This document shows, piece by piece, positions 8,371 to 16,788 of a stretch of DNA of 64,000 nt. Within the stretch, counting starts at the first letter, position 1. Every line of letters starts with the position of its first letter. Source of the DNA: Paenibacillus sp. IHBB 10380 (GTDB lineage: Bacteria; Bacillota; Bacilli; Paenibacillales; Paenibacillaceae); NCBI RefSeq assembly GCF_000949425.1, contig NZ_CP010976.1, positions 1,178,001 to 1,242,000 on the forward strand, in the 5' to 3' direction. Below the pieces are notes generated by a model. It was not told the origin of the DNA and did not search any database. It saw nothing but the letters and a program-made list of their open reading frames with translations. The position numbers and the translations under genes are program-made.

Positions 8371-8957
8371 TTTACATTTTTTGTAGGGCGATTTTGCGTG
8401 TAATATTTACCTTTTTGTACCGATTGGAAGCAATTGGTAAGGAAAATGTTCCTAATGAGGGTGGGGTTCTTCTCTGTTGTAACCACATTAGTGTTCGCGA
8501 TCCTATTGTGCTCGGAATTAAATTGAAGCGTCCGGTAAAGTATATGGCCAAGGGAGAGTTGTTTAACATCCCTGGATTTGGCTGGCTACTTCGGCAACTT
8601 GGTGCATTCCCAGTCAAAAGAGGCGGCGTGAGTAAAGAGTCCATTCGTTACTCTATTAATATTTTGCGTCAAGGTGAGATGATGGGTATCTTCCCTGAAG
8701 GAACGCGTAATTCTACATCAGGTATCGCCAAGAAGGGTGCAGCTAGTTTTGCACTTCGAAGCAATGCAGAGGTTGTCCCAGCAGCTATATTCGGTGAGTA
8801 CAAGCTTTTCCGAAAAATGAGAATTGTATACGGAGCGCCAATTGATTTATCTGAATTTAAGGGTGAGGGCTCGGGCGATCAATTAGAAGCTGCAACAGAC
8901 AAGATTATGTCTCGCATCTACGAAATGCAAAAGAGTGGTAAGCCATCACGCGCTTAA
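8367..8957 (+). CDS. plsC: 1-acyl-sn-glycerol-3-phosphate acyltransferase
   Basis: A 196-residue membrane-associated enzyme that adds the second acyl chain to lysophosphatidic acid. ATG at 8367 overlaps the cmk stop and has GGAGAG upstream. Motif I is His40 to Asp45 (NHISVRDP), motif II is KRGG near 84-87, and motif III is FPEGTRN at 109-115. There is one N-terminal hydrophobic helix. With plsY at 11.9 kb and gpsA at 12.5 kb, the window holds three steps of phosphatidate synthesis. Confidence 0.92.
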   Translation: MIYIFCRAILRVIFTFLYRLEAIGKENVPNEGGVLLCCNHISVRDPIVLGIKLKRPVKYMAKGELFNIPGFGWLLRQLGAFPVKRGGVSKESIRYSINILRQGEMMGIFPEGTRNSTSGIAKKGAASFALRSNAEVVPAAIFGEYKLFRKMRIVYGAPIDLSEFKGEGSGDQLEAATDKIMSRIYEMQKSGKPSRA

Positions 8958-9073
8958 ATGATCGTGCATGAACAATAGTACTTATTGGAAAGCTATTATC
9001 ATCTATTATTAGTTTTGAACACTGCTTTAGCAGGTTTAAATAAATGGGATTTTGAATTGAGGAGGGTATTGAT

Positions 9074-10297
9074 ATGTCGGAAGAAATTAAGAATGAAGAA
9101 GTAGTTGAAGTATCAAACCAAGAGGAAATGGAACAAATCGTATCCTTGAAAAAAGGGGACACTGTGAAAGGATCGATCGTCAAACTGGAAGATAACCAAG
9201 CTTATGTAAGCATTGGATATAAATATGACGGTGTGATTCCTGTTCGTGAACTGTCTTCAGTTCAAGTGGACAATGCTTCTGATGCCGTAGCAATTGGTCA
9301 AGAAGTTGAATGTAAAATTGTAAGCATTGATGATGAAAAAGAGAAAATGGTCCTGTCGAAACGCGCGATTGATAGCGAAAATGCATGGGATGATCTAGAA
9401 AAATATTTCGAAAATCAAGAAATTATTGAAGTTATCGTATCAGACGTTGTTAAAGGCGGACTGGTAGCAGATGTGGGTGCACGTGGATTTATCCCTGCTT
9501 CCATGGTAGAACGTCATTTCGTTGAAGATTTCAGCGAATACAAAGGCCGTACTCTTCGCGTTAAAGTGAAAGAACTTGATCGTGAGAACAATAAAGTGAT
9601 CTTGTCCCAAAAGGATGTTCTAGATGCAGAATTTGAAGCTAACAAGCTTGAAATTATGGCTAACCTTAAAGAGGGTCAAGAGCTTGAAGGAACGGTTCAA
9701 CGTTTGACTCAGTTCGGTGCTTTTGTAGATGTAGGCGGAGTTGACGGTTTGGTTCACGTATCAGAAATGGCATGGAGCCATGTTGACAAACCTTCTGATG
9801 TAGTATCCGAAGGCGATAAAGTAAAAGTGAAAGTACTGAAGATTGATCCTGAGAAGGGCAAAATTAGCCTAAGTATTAAAGCAGCTCAACCAGGTCCTTG
9901 GGAAAGTGCTTCAGGACAATTCAATATCGGTGATGTTGTAACGGGTGAAGTGAAACGTCTAGTAGCTTTCGGTGCGTTCGTAGAGCTTGCTCCAGGAGTA
10001 GAAGGTTTGGTGCATATTTCTCAAATTTCACACAAACATATTGCTACACCGCAAGAAGTTCTAAAAGAAGGACAACAAGTCCAAGTTAAGATTCTGGACA
10101 TGAACCCAGTTGAAAGACGGGTTAGTCTGAGCATCAAAGAAACAGAAGAAGCACCTGCACAAGCTCCTAGATCTGAGAAATCATCCAATAGAGCGCCAAG
10201 AGAAGAACTTAACAACCCTAACGTGTCGTTGAGTAATCAAGGACTTAGCGTTAACCTTGGAGATTTGTTTGGCGATAAGCTCGATAAATTCAAATGA
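9074..10297 (+). CDS. rpsA: Ribosomal protein S1 homologue (YpfD type)
   Basis: A 407-residue protein with four S1 RNA-binding domains at about residues 22-90, 108-173, 194-262 and 279-348; the conserved GxVxxVxxFGAFVDxG pattern is clearest in domains 3 and 4. Gram-negative S1 has six domains; Firmicute versions have four and are not always stable ribosome components. The start follows TTGAGGAGGG. The C-terminal tail is low-complexity (Glu, Ala, Arg, Ser). A strong terminator follows. Confidence 0.93.
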   Translation: MSEEIKNEEVVEVSNQEEMEQIVSLKKGDTVKGSIVKLEDNQAYVSIGYKYDGVIPVRELSSVQVDNASDAVAIGQEVECKIVSIDDEKEKMVLSKRAIDSENAWDDLEKYFENQEIIEVIVSDVVKGGLVADVGARGFIPASMVERHFVEDFSEYKGRTLRVKVKELDRENNKVILSQKDVLDAEFEANKLEIMANLKEGQELEGTVQRLTQFGAFVDVGGVDGLVHVSEMAWSHVDKPSDVVSEGDKVKVKVLKIDPEKGKISLSIKAAQPGPWESASGQFNIGDVVTGEVKRLVAFGAFVELAPGVEGLVHISQISHKHIATPQEVLKEGQQVQVKILDMNPVERRVSLSIKETEEAPAQAPRSEKSSNRAPREELNNPNVSLSNQGLSVNLGDLFGDKLDKFK

Positions 10298-10317
10298 TTG
10301 GGATCTGATATTTGTTC

Positions 10318-10356
10318 ATCGGCGAACCCTCCCGCGGGTTCGCCGATATTTTTTTT
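10318..10356 (+). terminator. Terminator after the S1 gene
   Basis: GC-rich stem ATCGGCGAACCC with GGGTTCGCCGAT (10318-10347), then a long T run to about 10357. Confidence 0.92.
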
Positions 10357-10393
10357 ATGATTGCACATAATAGTATTAGCAATGAAGGAGTTC

Positions 10394-10488
10394 TTACGGA
10401 AGCGCTAGAATTGCTTCTGTAAACAACTTTCTACATACTAGAGCTATAAGGGACTTCATGAATCGTTAGCCAAGCCTAACGTTTTTTG
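10394..10488 (+). other. Two further hairpins between S1 and der
   Basis: TTACGGAAGC (10394-10403) pairs with GCTTCTGTAA (10413-10422). Further on, CGTTAG (10465-10470) pairs with CTAACG (10477-10482) and is followed by six T, an intrinsic terminator form. An extended -10, TGATATGAT, follows at 10488-10496 and may serve der. No gene is seen here. Confidence 0.5.
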
Positions 10489-10528
10489 ATATGATGATAA
10501 ACGTAAGAATTGACAGGAGGAGAGAATT

Positions 10529-11851
10529 ATGGCAAGACCTGTTGTAGCGATCGTGGGCAGGCCTAATGTAGGTAAATCAACTATTTTCAACCGATTAATT
10601 GGCGATCGTCTAGCTATAGTAGAAGACAAGCCGGGTATTACACGTGATCGGATATATGGTGTTTCTGATTGGAACGGTAAAGCATTTAGTGTTATCGATA
10701 CAGGCGGTATTGAGATTGATGGCGATGATGATATGCTTAAATCGATTCGGATGCAGGCTGAGCTCGCTATTTCGGAAGCAGACGTCATTGTATTTATGTG
10801 TGATGCTAAGACTGGGGTAACAAATTCAGATGAGGAAGTCGCTCAGATACTATTCCGTTCAGGTAAGCCTATCGTGGTAGCTGTAAACAAAGTAGATAAT
10901 ATTCGTCGCAACGAGGATATATATGAGTTCTATAGTCTGGGATTTGGCGATCCTATTGCCATCTCGGGAAGCCACGGAACAGGTATCGGTGATTTACTGG
11001 ATGCAATTGTTATTAATCTGCCGGAGCTTGAAGATGAGGAATATGATGCTGACGTCATTAAGGTTGCTTTAATTGGTCGTCCAAATGTAGGTAAATCTTC
11101 TTTGGTTAATGCGATTCTAGGGGAAGATCGAGTGATCGTAAGTGAGGTTGCAGGTACGACTCGCGACGCTATTGATACACCGTTTGAGCGTGATGGACAA
11201 CGTTACGTTATTATCGATACAGCAGGAATGCGTAAGCGAGGTAAAGTTTACGAAACAACTGAGAAATATAGTGTCATGAGAGCGATGAAAGCGATTGAGA
11301 GAGCGGATGTAGTTCTCGTGGTCATCAACGTAGAAGAAGGTATTATTGATCAGGATAAACATATTGCTGGTTATGCTTATGAAGCCGGTAAAGCTTCTAT
11401 ATTTGTTGTTAATAAGTGGGATGTAGTTGAAAAGGACGAGCGTACGATGAAAGATTTCGAGACGAAGATTAAGGATCATTTCTTGTTCATGACGTATGCA
11501 CCGATCGTCTTTCTTTCTGCCAAGACGAAACAGCGTTTGCAAAAATTACTTCCAGTCGTTCAGCGTGTTGCACAGCAGCATTCACTACGGGTGCAGACCC
11601 ATCTGTTAAATGATGTTGTATCTGATGCTGTAGCATTGAATGCACCACCAACTGACAAGGGCCGTAGATTACGAATTAACTATGCGACTCAAGTTGCTGT
11701 TAAACCACCGACCATGGTCATTTTTGCTAATGATCCGGAACTGATGCACTTCTCTTACGAGCGTTACCTAGAGAATAAAATTCGTGCAGCATTTGATTTC
11801 GAGGGGACACCCATTCGGATATTCACACGGCGTAAGTCTGATGAAAGTTAG
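10529..11851 (+). CDS. der: Ribosome-assembly GTPase Der (EngA)
   Basis: A 440-residue GTPase with two tandem G domains and a C-terminal KH-like domain, the hallmark of Der. G1 motifs are GRPNVGKST at 10-18 and GRPNVGKSS near 184-192. Switch II DTGG and DTAG, and NKVD and NKWD base-recognition motifs are all present. Der acts in late assembly of the 50S subunit. ATG at 10529 follows AGGAGGAG. Length and order (S1, der, plsY, gpsA) match B. subtilis. Confidence 0.97.
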   Translation: MARPVVAIVGRPNVGKSTIFNRLIGDRLAIVEDKPGITRDRIYGVSDWNGKAFSVIDTGGIEIDGDDDMLKSIRMQAELAISEADVIVFMCDAKTGVTNSDEEVAQILFRSGKPIVVAVNKVDNIRRNEDIYEFYSLGFGDPIAISGSHGTGIGDLLDAIVINLPELEDEEYDADVIKVALIGRPNVGKSSLVNAILGEDRVIVSEVAGTTRDAIDTPFERDGQRYVIIDTAGMRKRGKVYETTEKYSVMRAMKAIERADVVLVVINVEEGIIDQDKHIAGYAYEAGKASIFVVNKWDVVEKDERTMKDFETKIKDHFLFMTYAPIVFLSAKTKQRLQKLLPVVQRVAQQHSLRVQTHLLNDVVSDAVALNAPPTDKGRRLRINYATQVAVKPPTMVIFANDPELMHFSYERYLENKIRAAFDFEGTPIRIFTRRKSDES

Positions 11852-11862
11852 GTGAGGTACGT

Positions 11863-12489
11863 TTGTTGCTGCAAATTTTTGCAATCATCATGAGCTATCT
11901 TCTGGGTTCCATTAGTTTCAGTGTTTTACTCGCTAAAATGCTCAAGGGGATTGATATCCGTCAGCATGGGAGTGGAAACGCTGGTGCTACCAATACGCTA
12001 CGCATATTAGGAAAAGGGCCTGCAATTATTGTGCTCTGTCTAGATGTTATAAAAGGTATAGTGGCTGTGTGGATTGGAAAGTGGCTTGGCGGAGACAGTA
12101 CATGGATTCCTGCTTTATGTGGGATTGCTGCTATCATTGGGCATAACTGGCCAGTATATTTCCATTTTCGTGGGGGAAAAGGTATTGCTACTACCATCGG
12201 CGTGATGGTAACATTTAGCTTTATACCTGCCTTATACGCAGGTATAATCGCTATTTTAATTATTTTGGTTACTAGGTATGTTTCACTTGGATCATTAGTA
12301 TTTGTAGCACTCACGCCTGTATTCCTATTGATTTTAGGTGGCTATGCAGCGTCTATTTTTTGGACTAGTCTCATTATTTGCCTGTTTGCGTTCTGGCGTC
12401 ATAGAGGCAATATTGTCAAAATAGCTCGGGGATGTGAGAATAAGATTGGTTCACGAGGATCTAGTAAAAGGGGGAAGCAGGGTGTCTAA
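11863..12489 (+). CDS. plsY: Acyl-phosphate glycerol-3-phosphate acyltransferase
   Basis: A 208-residue multi-pass membrane enzyme that transfers an acyl group from acyl-phosphate to glycerol-3-phosphate. Conserved loops are visible: GSGNAGATN near residues 36-44, GHNWPVYF near 91-98 and GGKGIAT near 104-110. TTG at 11863 follows AGGTGAGGT. It lies 11 bases after der and overlaps gpsA by 8, so it is probably translated with gpsA, which makes its substrate. Confidence 0.94.
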   Translation: MLLQIFAIIMSYLLGSISFSVLLAKMLKGIDIRQHGSGNAGATNTLRILGKGPAIIVLCLDVIKGIVAVWIGKWLGGDSTWIPALCGIAAIIGHNWPVYFHFRGGKGIATTIGVMVTFSFIPALYAGIIAILIILVTRYVSLGSLVFVALTPVFLLILGGYAASIFWTSLIICLFAFWRHRGNIVKIARGCENKIGSRGSSKRGKQGV

Positions 12490-13522
12490 CAAAGTTACTG
12501 TACTGGTTGCTGGTAGTTGGGGAACAGCTTTGGCCAGCGTTCTGGCTGCCAATCATAGGGAAGTTGCTTTGTGGAGCCATAACCTCGAACAGGTTCAGGA
12601 GATTAATACTAAACATACAAACGCTCGATATTTACCAAATATTGAGCTTGCTCATAACATCAAAGCTACGAACAGCATGAAGGAGGCCGTAGATGGATCT
12701 TCTGCTGTCGTCATTGTAGCGCCCTCATCTGTGATGAGAGAAGTATGTCATGAACTAAGTTCTTTTTGGAATAAGGATATGCTTTGTATTCATGCCACCA
12801 AAGGCTTCGAAAGTGCAACGCTAAATCGAATGTCTACGGTGATCTCCGAAGAACTTGGATGCGATGAAGGTGATATCGTCGTCCTATCTGGACCGAGCCA
12901 TGCTGAAGAAGTGATTCGTCAATGTCCTACAACCGTTGTAGTAGCCTCACTGAACAAAGAACGTGCTGAAGCTGCACAGGATTTATTCATGAACTCCTAT
13001 TTCCGTGTGTACACCAACCGAGATATGGTTGGGGTAGAGCTCGCAGGAGCACTTAAGAACATTATTGCATTAGGAGCGGGTATGTCTGATGGTCTAGGTT
13101 TTGGTGATAATGCTAAGGCAGCGCTATTAACTAGAGGTCTTGCTGAGATTTCGCGAATTGGTGTAGAACTAGGAGCCAATCCGCTCACTTTTTCGGGCCT
13201 TGCGGGTATTGGTGACCTTGTTGTTACAGCAACAAGTCAGCACAGTCGAAATTGGCGTGCAGGTTCATTAATGGGTCAAGGCAATAAACTAGATGACGTA
13301 TTGGAGTCCATGGGTATGGTTGTTGAAGGCATTCGTACGACGGAGGCTGCTCACGCTCTTGCCATTAAGCACGATGTTCAGATGCCGATCACAGATCAGA
13401 TTTATAGCGTACTCTTCAAAGCGTGTGATCCTCGGATTGCAGTAGAGACACTGATGGGTCGAGATCCAAAGACAGAAATGGAAAGTATGCGGATCGAGAC
13501 TTGGGAGCAGTGGCATACGTAA
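12482..13522 (+). CDS. gpsA: Glycerol-3-phosphate dehydrogenase (NAD(P)+)
   Basis: A 346-residue cytosolic enzyme that reduces dihydroxyacetone phosphate to glycerol-3-phosphate. GTG at 12482 follows AAGGGGGAAG and fits the family N-terminus. The nucleotide fold starts with VAGSWGTALA (residues 8-17). ATKGFE and LSGPSHAEEV follow, and the catalytic Lys is in ALKNIIALGAG. The C-terminal domain is complete. It overlaps the plsY end by 8 bases. Confidence 0.95.
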   Translation: MSNKVTVLVAGSWGTALASVLAANHREVALWSHNLEQVQEINTKHTNARYLPNIELAHNIKATNSMKEAVDGSSAVVIVAPSSVMREVCHELSSFWNKDMLCIHATKGFESATLNRMSTVISEELGCDEGDIVVLSGPSHAEEVIRQCPTTVVVASLNKERAEAAQDLFMNSYFRVYTNRDMVGVELAGALKNIIALGAGMSDGLGFGDNAKAALLTRGLAEISRIGVELGANPLTFSGLAGIGDLVVTATSQHSRNWRAGSLMGQGNKLDDVLESMGMVVEGIRTTEAAHALAIKHDVQMPITDQIYSVLFKACDPRIAVETLMGRDPKTEMESMRIETWEQWHT

Positions 13523-13538
13523 GACAATGAACACAATC

Positions 13539-13566
13539 ACCTTTTTCCGTCCAGCCTCATATAATA
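13539..13566 (+). promoter_or_regulatory. Possible sigma-K-type promoter of the spoVIF-like gene
   Basis: AC at 13539-13540, a 17-base spacer and CATATAATA at 13558-13566, which fits the sigma-K -10 consensus CATANNNTA. The -10 also contains TATAAT, so vegetative use cannot be excluded. Confidence 0.35.
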
Positions 13567-13596
13567 ACGTGAGGATTGACGGAGGAGGGACGAATT

Positions 13597-13872
13597 GTGA
13601 GCAAAAATATATCAAAAGATGCGTTGAATGCAATAAATAAAAAAAGCGGAAAAAACATTTCGGAAGGCGCAGTCAAGAAGCTTGCAAGTACGGTTAAACC
13701 GACTACGATGCAAAGTGAGGACCAGCTTCGTCAATTGATTAAGCAGGTATCCGCAATGGCTAACGTGCCCGTAAGTGAAGATACCGTAAGGGATATTGTG
13801 AGTGCTGTTAAGAAAAGTGGCATGAATCCGCAAAGCATGGAAACGCTGATGAAAATGATGATTAAGAAATAG
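13597..13872 (+). CDS. Stage VI sporulation protein F-like
   Basis: A 91-residue basic protein. GTG at 13597 follows GGAGGAGGG by eight bases. The pattern KKSGKNISEGAVKKLAS followed by QLRQLIKQVSAMANVPVSEDT matches my recollection of SpoVIF (B. subtilis YjcC), a coat-assembly regulator made in the mother cell. In B. subtilis the gene is elsewhere, so only sequence resemblance supports the call. A strong terminator follows. Confidence 0.65.
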   Translation: MSKNISKDALNAINKKSGKNISEGAVKKLASTVKPTTMQSEDQLRQLIKQVSAMANVPVSEDTVRDIVSAVKKSGMNPQSMETLMKMMIKK

Positions 13873-13895
13873 AATCACAATGGGACACGATTTAG

Positions 13896-13955
13896 AGCAG
13901 AGACATGAATAGGATAGAGCCTTTGGCTTTATGCTGTTCATGTCTCTGTTTTTGC
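13896..13955 (+). terminator. Terminator after the spoVIF-like gene
   Basis: CAGAGACATGAA (13898-13909) pairs with TTCATGTCTCTG (13938-13949), with an inner AGCC/GGCT pair, then five T. Confidence 0.85.
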
Positions 13956-14023
13956 ATCATAAGGTCTTAATTCATGTTATAATAACGGCATATTATGAAG
14001 AAGGAAATGGAGAGTTAGATGAT

Positions 14024-14206
14024 ATGATGGATCCTATGACTAAAATGTGGATATCCCTTATAGCGGTATTGATTATGGGATTATCTGTTTTTTTAATAAC
14101 CTACGCGAGGAGTAAAACAAAAGGATTTGTTAGAGCGATGCTCTCTTTCGTAGCTTTTATTACTATGATCATTGGATTTATGGGTGGCATGGTTATATTG
14201 CTCTAA
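14024..14206 (+). CDS. Small DUF2768-type membrane protein (YphE position)
   Basis: A 60-residue protein with two membrane helices (about residues 8-26 and 36-58). The ATG at 14024 is chosen because AATGGAGAG lies upstream and an extended -10 (TGTTATAAT near 13975) would start transcription inside the longer frame. Length, two-helix layout and place beside gpsA match B. subtilis YphE (DUF2768). Function unknown. Confidence 0.7.
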   Translation: MMDPMTKMWISLIAVLIMGLSVFLITYARSKTKGFVRAMLSFVAFITMIIGFMGGMVILL

Positions 14207-14257
14207 GATGTAATACTTTATATTGTGTAATACACTTAAAGGATAGGTGAAGTATTC

Positions 14258-14560
14258 ATGCCAGCATCTTTACAACTCATTGGAAGAAGTGTTAACAAGA
14301 ATGTGGAGATTCAGCTAGGCACGACCATTCTCCAGCATGCTCTTGAGCATAAGGTAGACTTTCAGAATTTATGTACTCGTGGAACATGTGCACGTTGTCG
14401 CTGTTTGATCGAAGAAGGTAGGGAACATTTGGCGGATGCAACAGAGGCAGAACATAAACGTCTTGATCCGGAAGAGCTCGAAGAGGGTTATCGACTAGGC
14501 TGTCAGACTGTTGTTGCTCAAGAGGGTATAATCGTAGCGCGAAATAAAACGTATTTTTAA
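14258..14560 (+). CDS. 2Fe-2S ferredoxin, first copy
   Basis: A 100-residue plant/adrenodoxin-fold ferredoxin. Cluster ligands are CTRGTCARC around residues 39-47, with a fourth Cys in GCQT near 87. There is no signal peptide, so it is a cytosolic electron carrier. ATG follows GATAGGTGAAG. A second ferredoxin of the same type lies 1 kb downstream with a nucleotidyltransferase-like gene between them. Partner enzymes are unknown. Confidence 0.85.
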   Translation: MPASLQLIGRSVNKNVEIQLGTTILQHALEHKVDFQNLCTRGTCARCRCLIEEGREHLADATEAEHKRLDPEELEEGYRLGCQTVVAQEGIIVARNKTYF

Positions 14561-14579
14561 GAACGGGGAAGTGACTTGA

Positions 14580-15179
14580 ATGCAGTTCTCGGCTGACTTG
14601 CAAAATGCACTGAAAGAATCAGCATATGATCTCAATCTAACTAACAAGAAGTGGTTGCTTGGTGGGAGCTGTGGCTTGTTGCTTCAAGGTGTGAAACTTT
14701 TGACTCCTCCGCATGATATTGATCTATATGCAGATGCCGGTTCAATAAAGATACTGCACCAAGCCCTTGAGAAGTGGTCTGTGGATGAACAAGCTGTCAA
14801 TCAAAGTGGTCTATATTCATCAATCTTAAGTCATTATCATTACAATGGGGCTCAAATTGAGTTAGTGGGTAGCTTTAAAGTGACTGCAGGCACATCCCAC
14901 TATGAAGTGAAAGTGGAAACTTTACTTCAGCAACATGCAGTGGCTAGTGAGCTTGAGGGGGTTACTATACGCTTAATGCCACTTAGTCATGAGCTAATAT
15001 TCAACTTATTAAGAGATCGTCCTGATCGTTACCAAGCGATTGCTGAAATCATGAGGGTACAACCAGAGGTTCATGCCCCTCTATTGGACGAGCTCCTGTC
15101 TAGCAACCTATTAGAGGATAAGTACTTAAAACAGTTATCTACCTTACTTGAATATTCTAGTTTGCAAAAATATAGTTAG
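14580..15179 (+). CDS. Nucleotidyltransferase-fold protein
   Basis: A 199-residue protein. The N-terminal part has WLLGGSCGLLLQG (about residues 22-34) followed by HDIDLYAD near 43-50, a GS...DxD arrangement typical of the DNA polymerase beta-like nucleotidyltransferase fold found in AbiEii/MNT-type proteins. A third acidic residue may be the Glu in QIELVGSF near 100. The C-terminal half is helical. ATG at 14580 follows GGGGAAG. Placed between two ferredoxin genes with short gaps, probably one transcript. Specific role unknown. Confidence 0.65.
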   Translation: MQFSADLQNALKESAYDLNLTNKKWLLGGSCGLLLQGVKLLTPPHDIDLYADAGSIKILHQALEKWSVDEQAVNQSGLYSSILSHYHYNGAQIELVGSFKVTAGTSHYEVKVETLLQQHAVASELEGVTIRLMPLSHELIFNLLRDRPDRYQAIAEIMRVQPEVHAPLLDELLSSNLLEDKYLKQLSTLLEYSSLQKYS

Positions 15180-15211
15180 TGTAAGTGTAAGTGTAAGTGT
15201 AAGTGTAAGTG
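15179..15211 (+). repeat. GTGTAA tandem hexanucleotide repeat
   Basis: Five complete GTGTAA units followed by GTG, starting at the last base of the nucleotidyltransferase stop codon and ending 20 bases before the next gene's start. The copy number could vary by slippage and alter spacing between the two genes. Confidence 0.9.
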
Positions 15212-15231
15212 GATGTAGAGGAAGGTGACTT

Positions 15232-15594
15232 ATGATGGAGTATGAAGTTACATTTAAGCCGATGGGCAAGAAGATTAAGGTAAGAGTTGGCACAACGATT
15301 CTGGATACGGCCCGTAAATGTGGCGTACATATTGCGACTAGGTGTGGAGGAAAAGCTGCCTGTTTAATGTGTAAGGTGGAGCTAAGTCCACAGGAGGAGT
15401 CCGCCGTCTCTACTGCAAATGATGCTGAAAGACGTAAACTGGGTTCACTGTTGGAACAAGGTATACGATTGTCTTGTCAAGCAAGAATTCAGAATGAAAT
15501 ATCGGTTATCATTCCTGAGGATCCACTGAAGGCAGCGGTTCGTAAACAGCTTGAAGCGGCTAGAAACAAGGATCATGACAACGAACTCTGGTAA
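15232..15594 (+). CDS. 2Fe-2S ferredoxin, second copy
   Basis: A 120-residue ferredoxin of the same fold as the one at 14.26 kb. Ligand motif CGGKAACLMC lies around residues 39-48 and the last Cys is in LSCQ near 82. It has a longer charged C-terminus (about residues 95-120). The start ATGATG follows GAGGAAGGTGAC. The pair probably arose by duplication or serves different partners; the two differ widely outside the cluster motifs. Confidence 0.85.
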   Translation: MMEYEVTFKPMGKKIKVRVGTTILDTARKCGVHIATRCGGKAACLMCKVELSPQEESAVSTANDAERRKLGSLLEQGIRLSCQARIQNEISVIIPEDPLKAAVRKQLEAARNKDHDNELW

Positions 15595-15646
15595 CACCAG
15601 GGGTGTATATACACTAGGAGACGTTATAGTAAAGGATGATGTTGGC

Positions 15647-16402
15647 TTGACATTTAAAGTAGTTACAAAGCGAAGGAATAGGTATTATAAAAGAGTTATT
15701 TCCATGCTCATGGTGATTTTGCTTATGTTGATGGCAACAGGATGTCTTTACCCTGGAGAGAACAAAGGGCAGAGGCTAGTCTCTTATCGTGAAAGCGTGA
15801 ATCGTATTCAGTTAGCAGTAGATGACTATCAGAAGGAAGAAGGCTTGCTTCCGATAATAAATGCTGACCAGGATACACCACGTTATGAGAAATTCAGAGT
15901 TGATCTTAACAAGCTGAAGAATAAAGGTTATCTCGATGAATTTCCAGCCACCTCCTTTGAGAGGGGTGGAAGTGCTTATTTTCTGATTTTAGATGAAGAG
16001 ACTAACCCAACAATTAAGGTCATGGATTTAGTAACCGTTCAGAAGATCAATGAAGTACAGCTTGCTGTCGATAAATATAAAAGGAATCAAACGAATGATT
16101 TACCTGTGGGTGAAATGTTATATCCAAATGTGCACACAGTAGATCTCGTCAAGATAGGCGTCCCTAAGCTTAAGCTTGCAAGTGTTTACTCAGGGCAGGA
16201 CATGAAGTTTATTATGGATGCCAAAGGGATCGTATACGCTGATTATGCCTTTGATATTATGCAGGCGATTGAGAATAGTGATACTAAACCGACAGCTAAC
16301 AAGGATTTAAGAGTGTATTTAGAAGAAGCTTCACAGCTAGTGCCTGTTAAATCACTACCCTATGTGTGGGAGAATGGGGCTCCTGTGGCAAGCTCCAAAT
16401 AA
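15647..16402 (+). CDS. YphF-type lipoprotein (DUF3939)
   Basis: About 251 residues. The signal peptide has a hydrophobic core and ends ATGC just before LYPGE, a lipobox. TTG at 15647, behind AAAGGATG, gives a signal peptide of reasonable length; ATG at 15575 would add 24 residues and overlap the ferredoxin. After the Cys, the pattern YRESVNRIQLAVDDYQKEEG followed by LLPI and TPRYEKF matches YphF of B. subtilis as I recall it. Gene order gpsA...yphF-spoIVA also agrees. Function unknown; extracytoplasmic side of the membrane. Confidence 0.75.
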   Translation: MTFKVVTKRRNRYYKRVISMLMVILLMLMATGCLYPGENKGQRLVSYRESVNRIQLAVDDYQKEEGLLPIINADQDTPRYEKFRVDLNKLKNKGYLDEFPATSFERGGSAYFLILDEETNPTIKVMDLVTVQKINEVQLAVDKYKRNQTNDLPVGEMLYPNVHTVDLVKIGVPKLKLASVYSGQDMKFIMDAKGIVYADYAFDIMQAIENSDTKPTANKDLRVYLEEASQLVPVKSLPYVWENGAPVASSK

Positions 16403-16430
16403 AACGAGATACTGTATTTTATGATTTTTC

Positions 16431-16461
16431 GATCCGTCTAATTAAGACGGGTCTTTTTTTT
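16431..16461 (+). terminator. Terminator after the YphF-type gene
   Basis: GATCCGTCT (16431-16439) pairs with AGACGGGTC (16445-16453), then eight T. Confidence 0.9.
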
Positions 16462-16567
16462 GCGTCATAAAGTCATAACTGCTGTAATTCGTGAATATAA
16501 TGAGTTGGATGGCACGGACGTGTTATTTCGTGAAAGAAAGAAGCTGTCCAATTATATTAAATACCCG

Positions 16568-16596
16568 TCATATTGTTTTGAAATGGTACATAATAT
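16568..16596 (+). promoter_or_regulatory. Sigma-E-like promoter of spoIVA
   Basis: TCATATT at 16568-16574 fits the sigma-E -35 (KMATATT), a 14-base spacer follows, and CATAATAT at 16589-16596 matches six of eight positions of the -10 (CATACAMT). spoIVA is known to be sigma-E controlled in B. subtilis. The leader to the TTG start would be about 185 bases; the rest of this 386-base gap shows no gene. Confidence 0.6.
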
Positions 16597-16788
16597 GATA
16601 CTAGTCCAAATGCCCGAACGAGCAACGCCGCTTTGCCGTTCTGATCCGATTCTTTACTTCCGGCGGCGGACTACTAACGACATGACAAGGTTGCTCATCC
16701 GTAAGCTTGGTTGAGGCCTCAGATGGAACACGAAGCGGATGCTCTAAAAGCATTTTTCCTTCGGAGTAATATGAGGAGGGGATCTCTC

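Noticed and set aside
10357..10488. A small RNA gene between the S1 terminator and a second terminator
   Set aside because: Two hairpins are present, but I find no convincing promoter; left as an unexplained interval.
11117..11542. A 141-codon minus-strand frame
   Set aside because: Lies wholly inside der, which is complete and well conserved; no ribosome site.
16460..16714. An 84-codon plus-strand frame between the YphF-type gene and spoIVA
   Set aside because: It starts inside a terminator T run with no ribosome site, and a sigma-E-like promoter for spoIVA lies within it. The translation looks like non-coding sequence.
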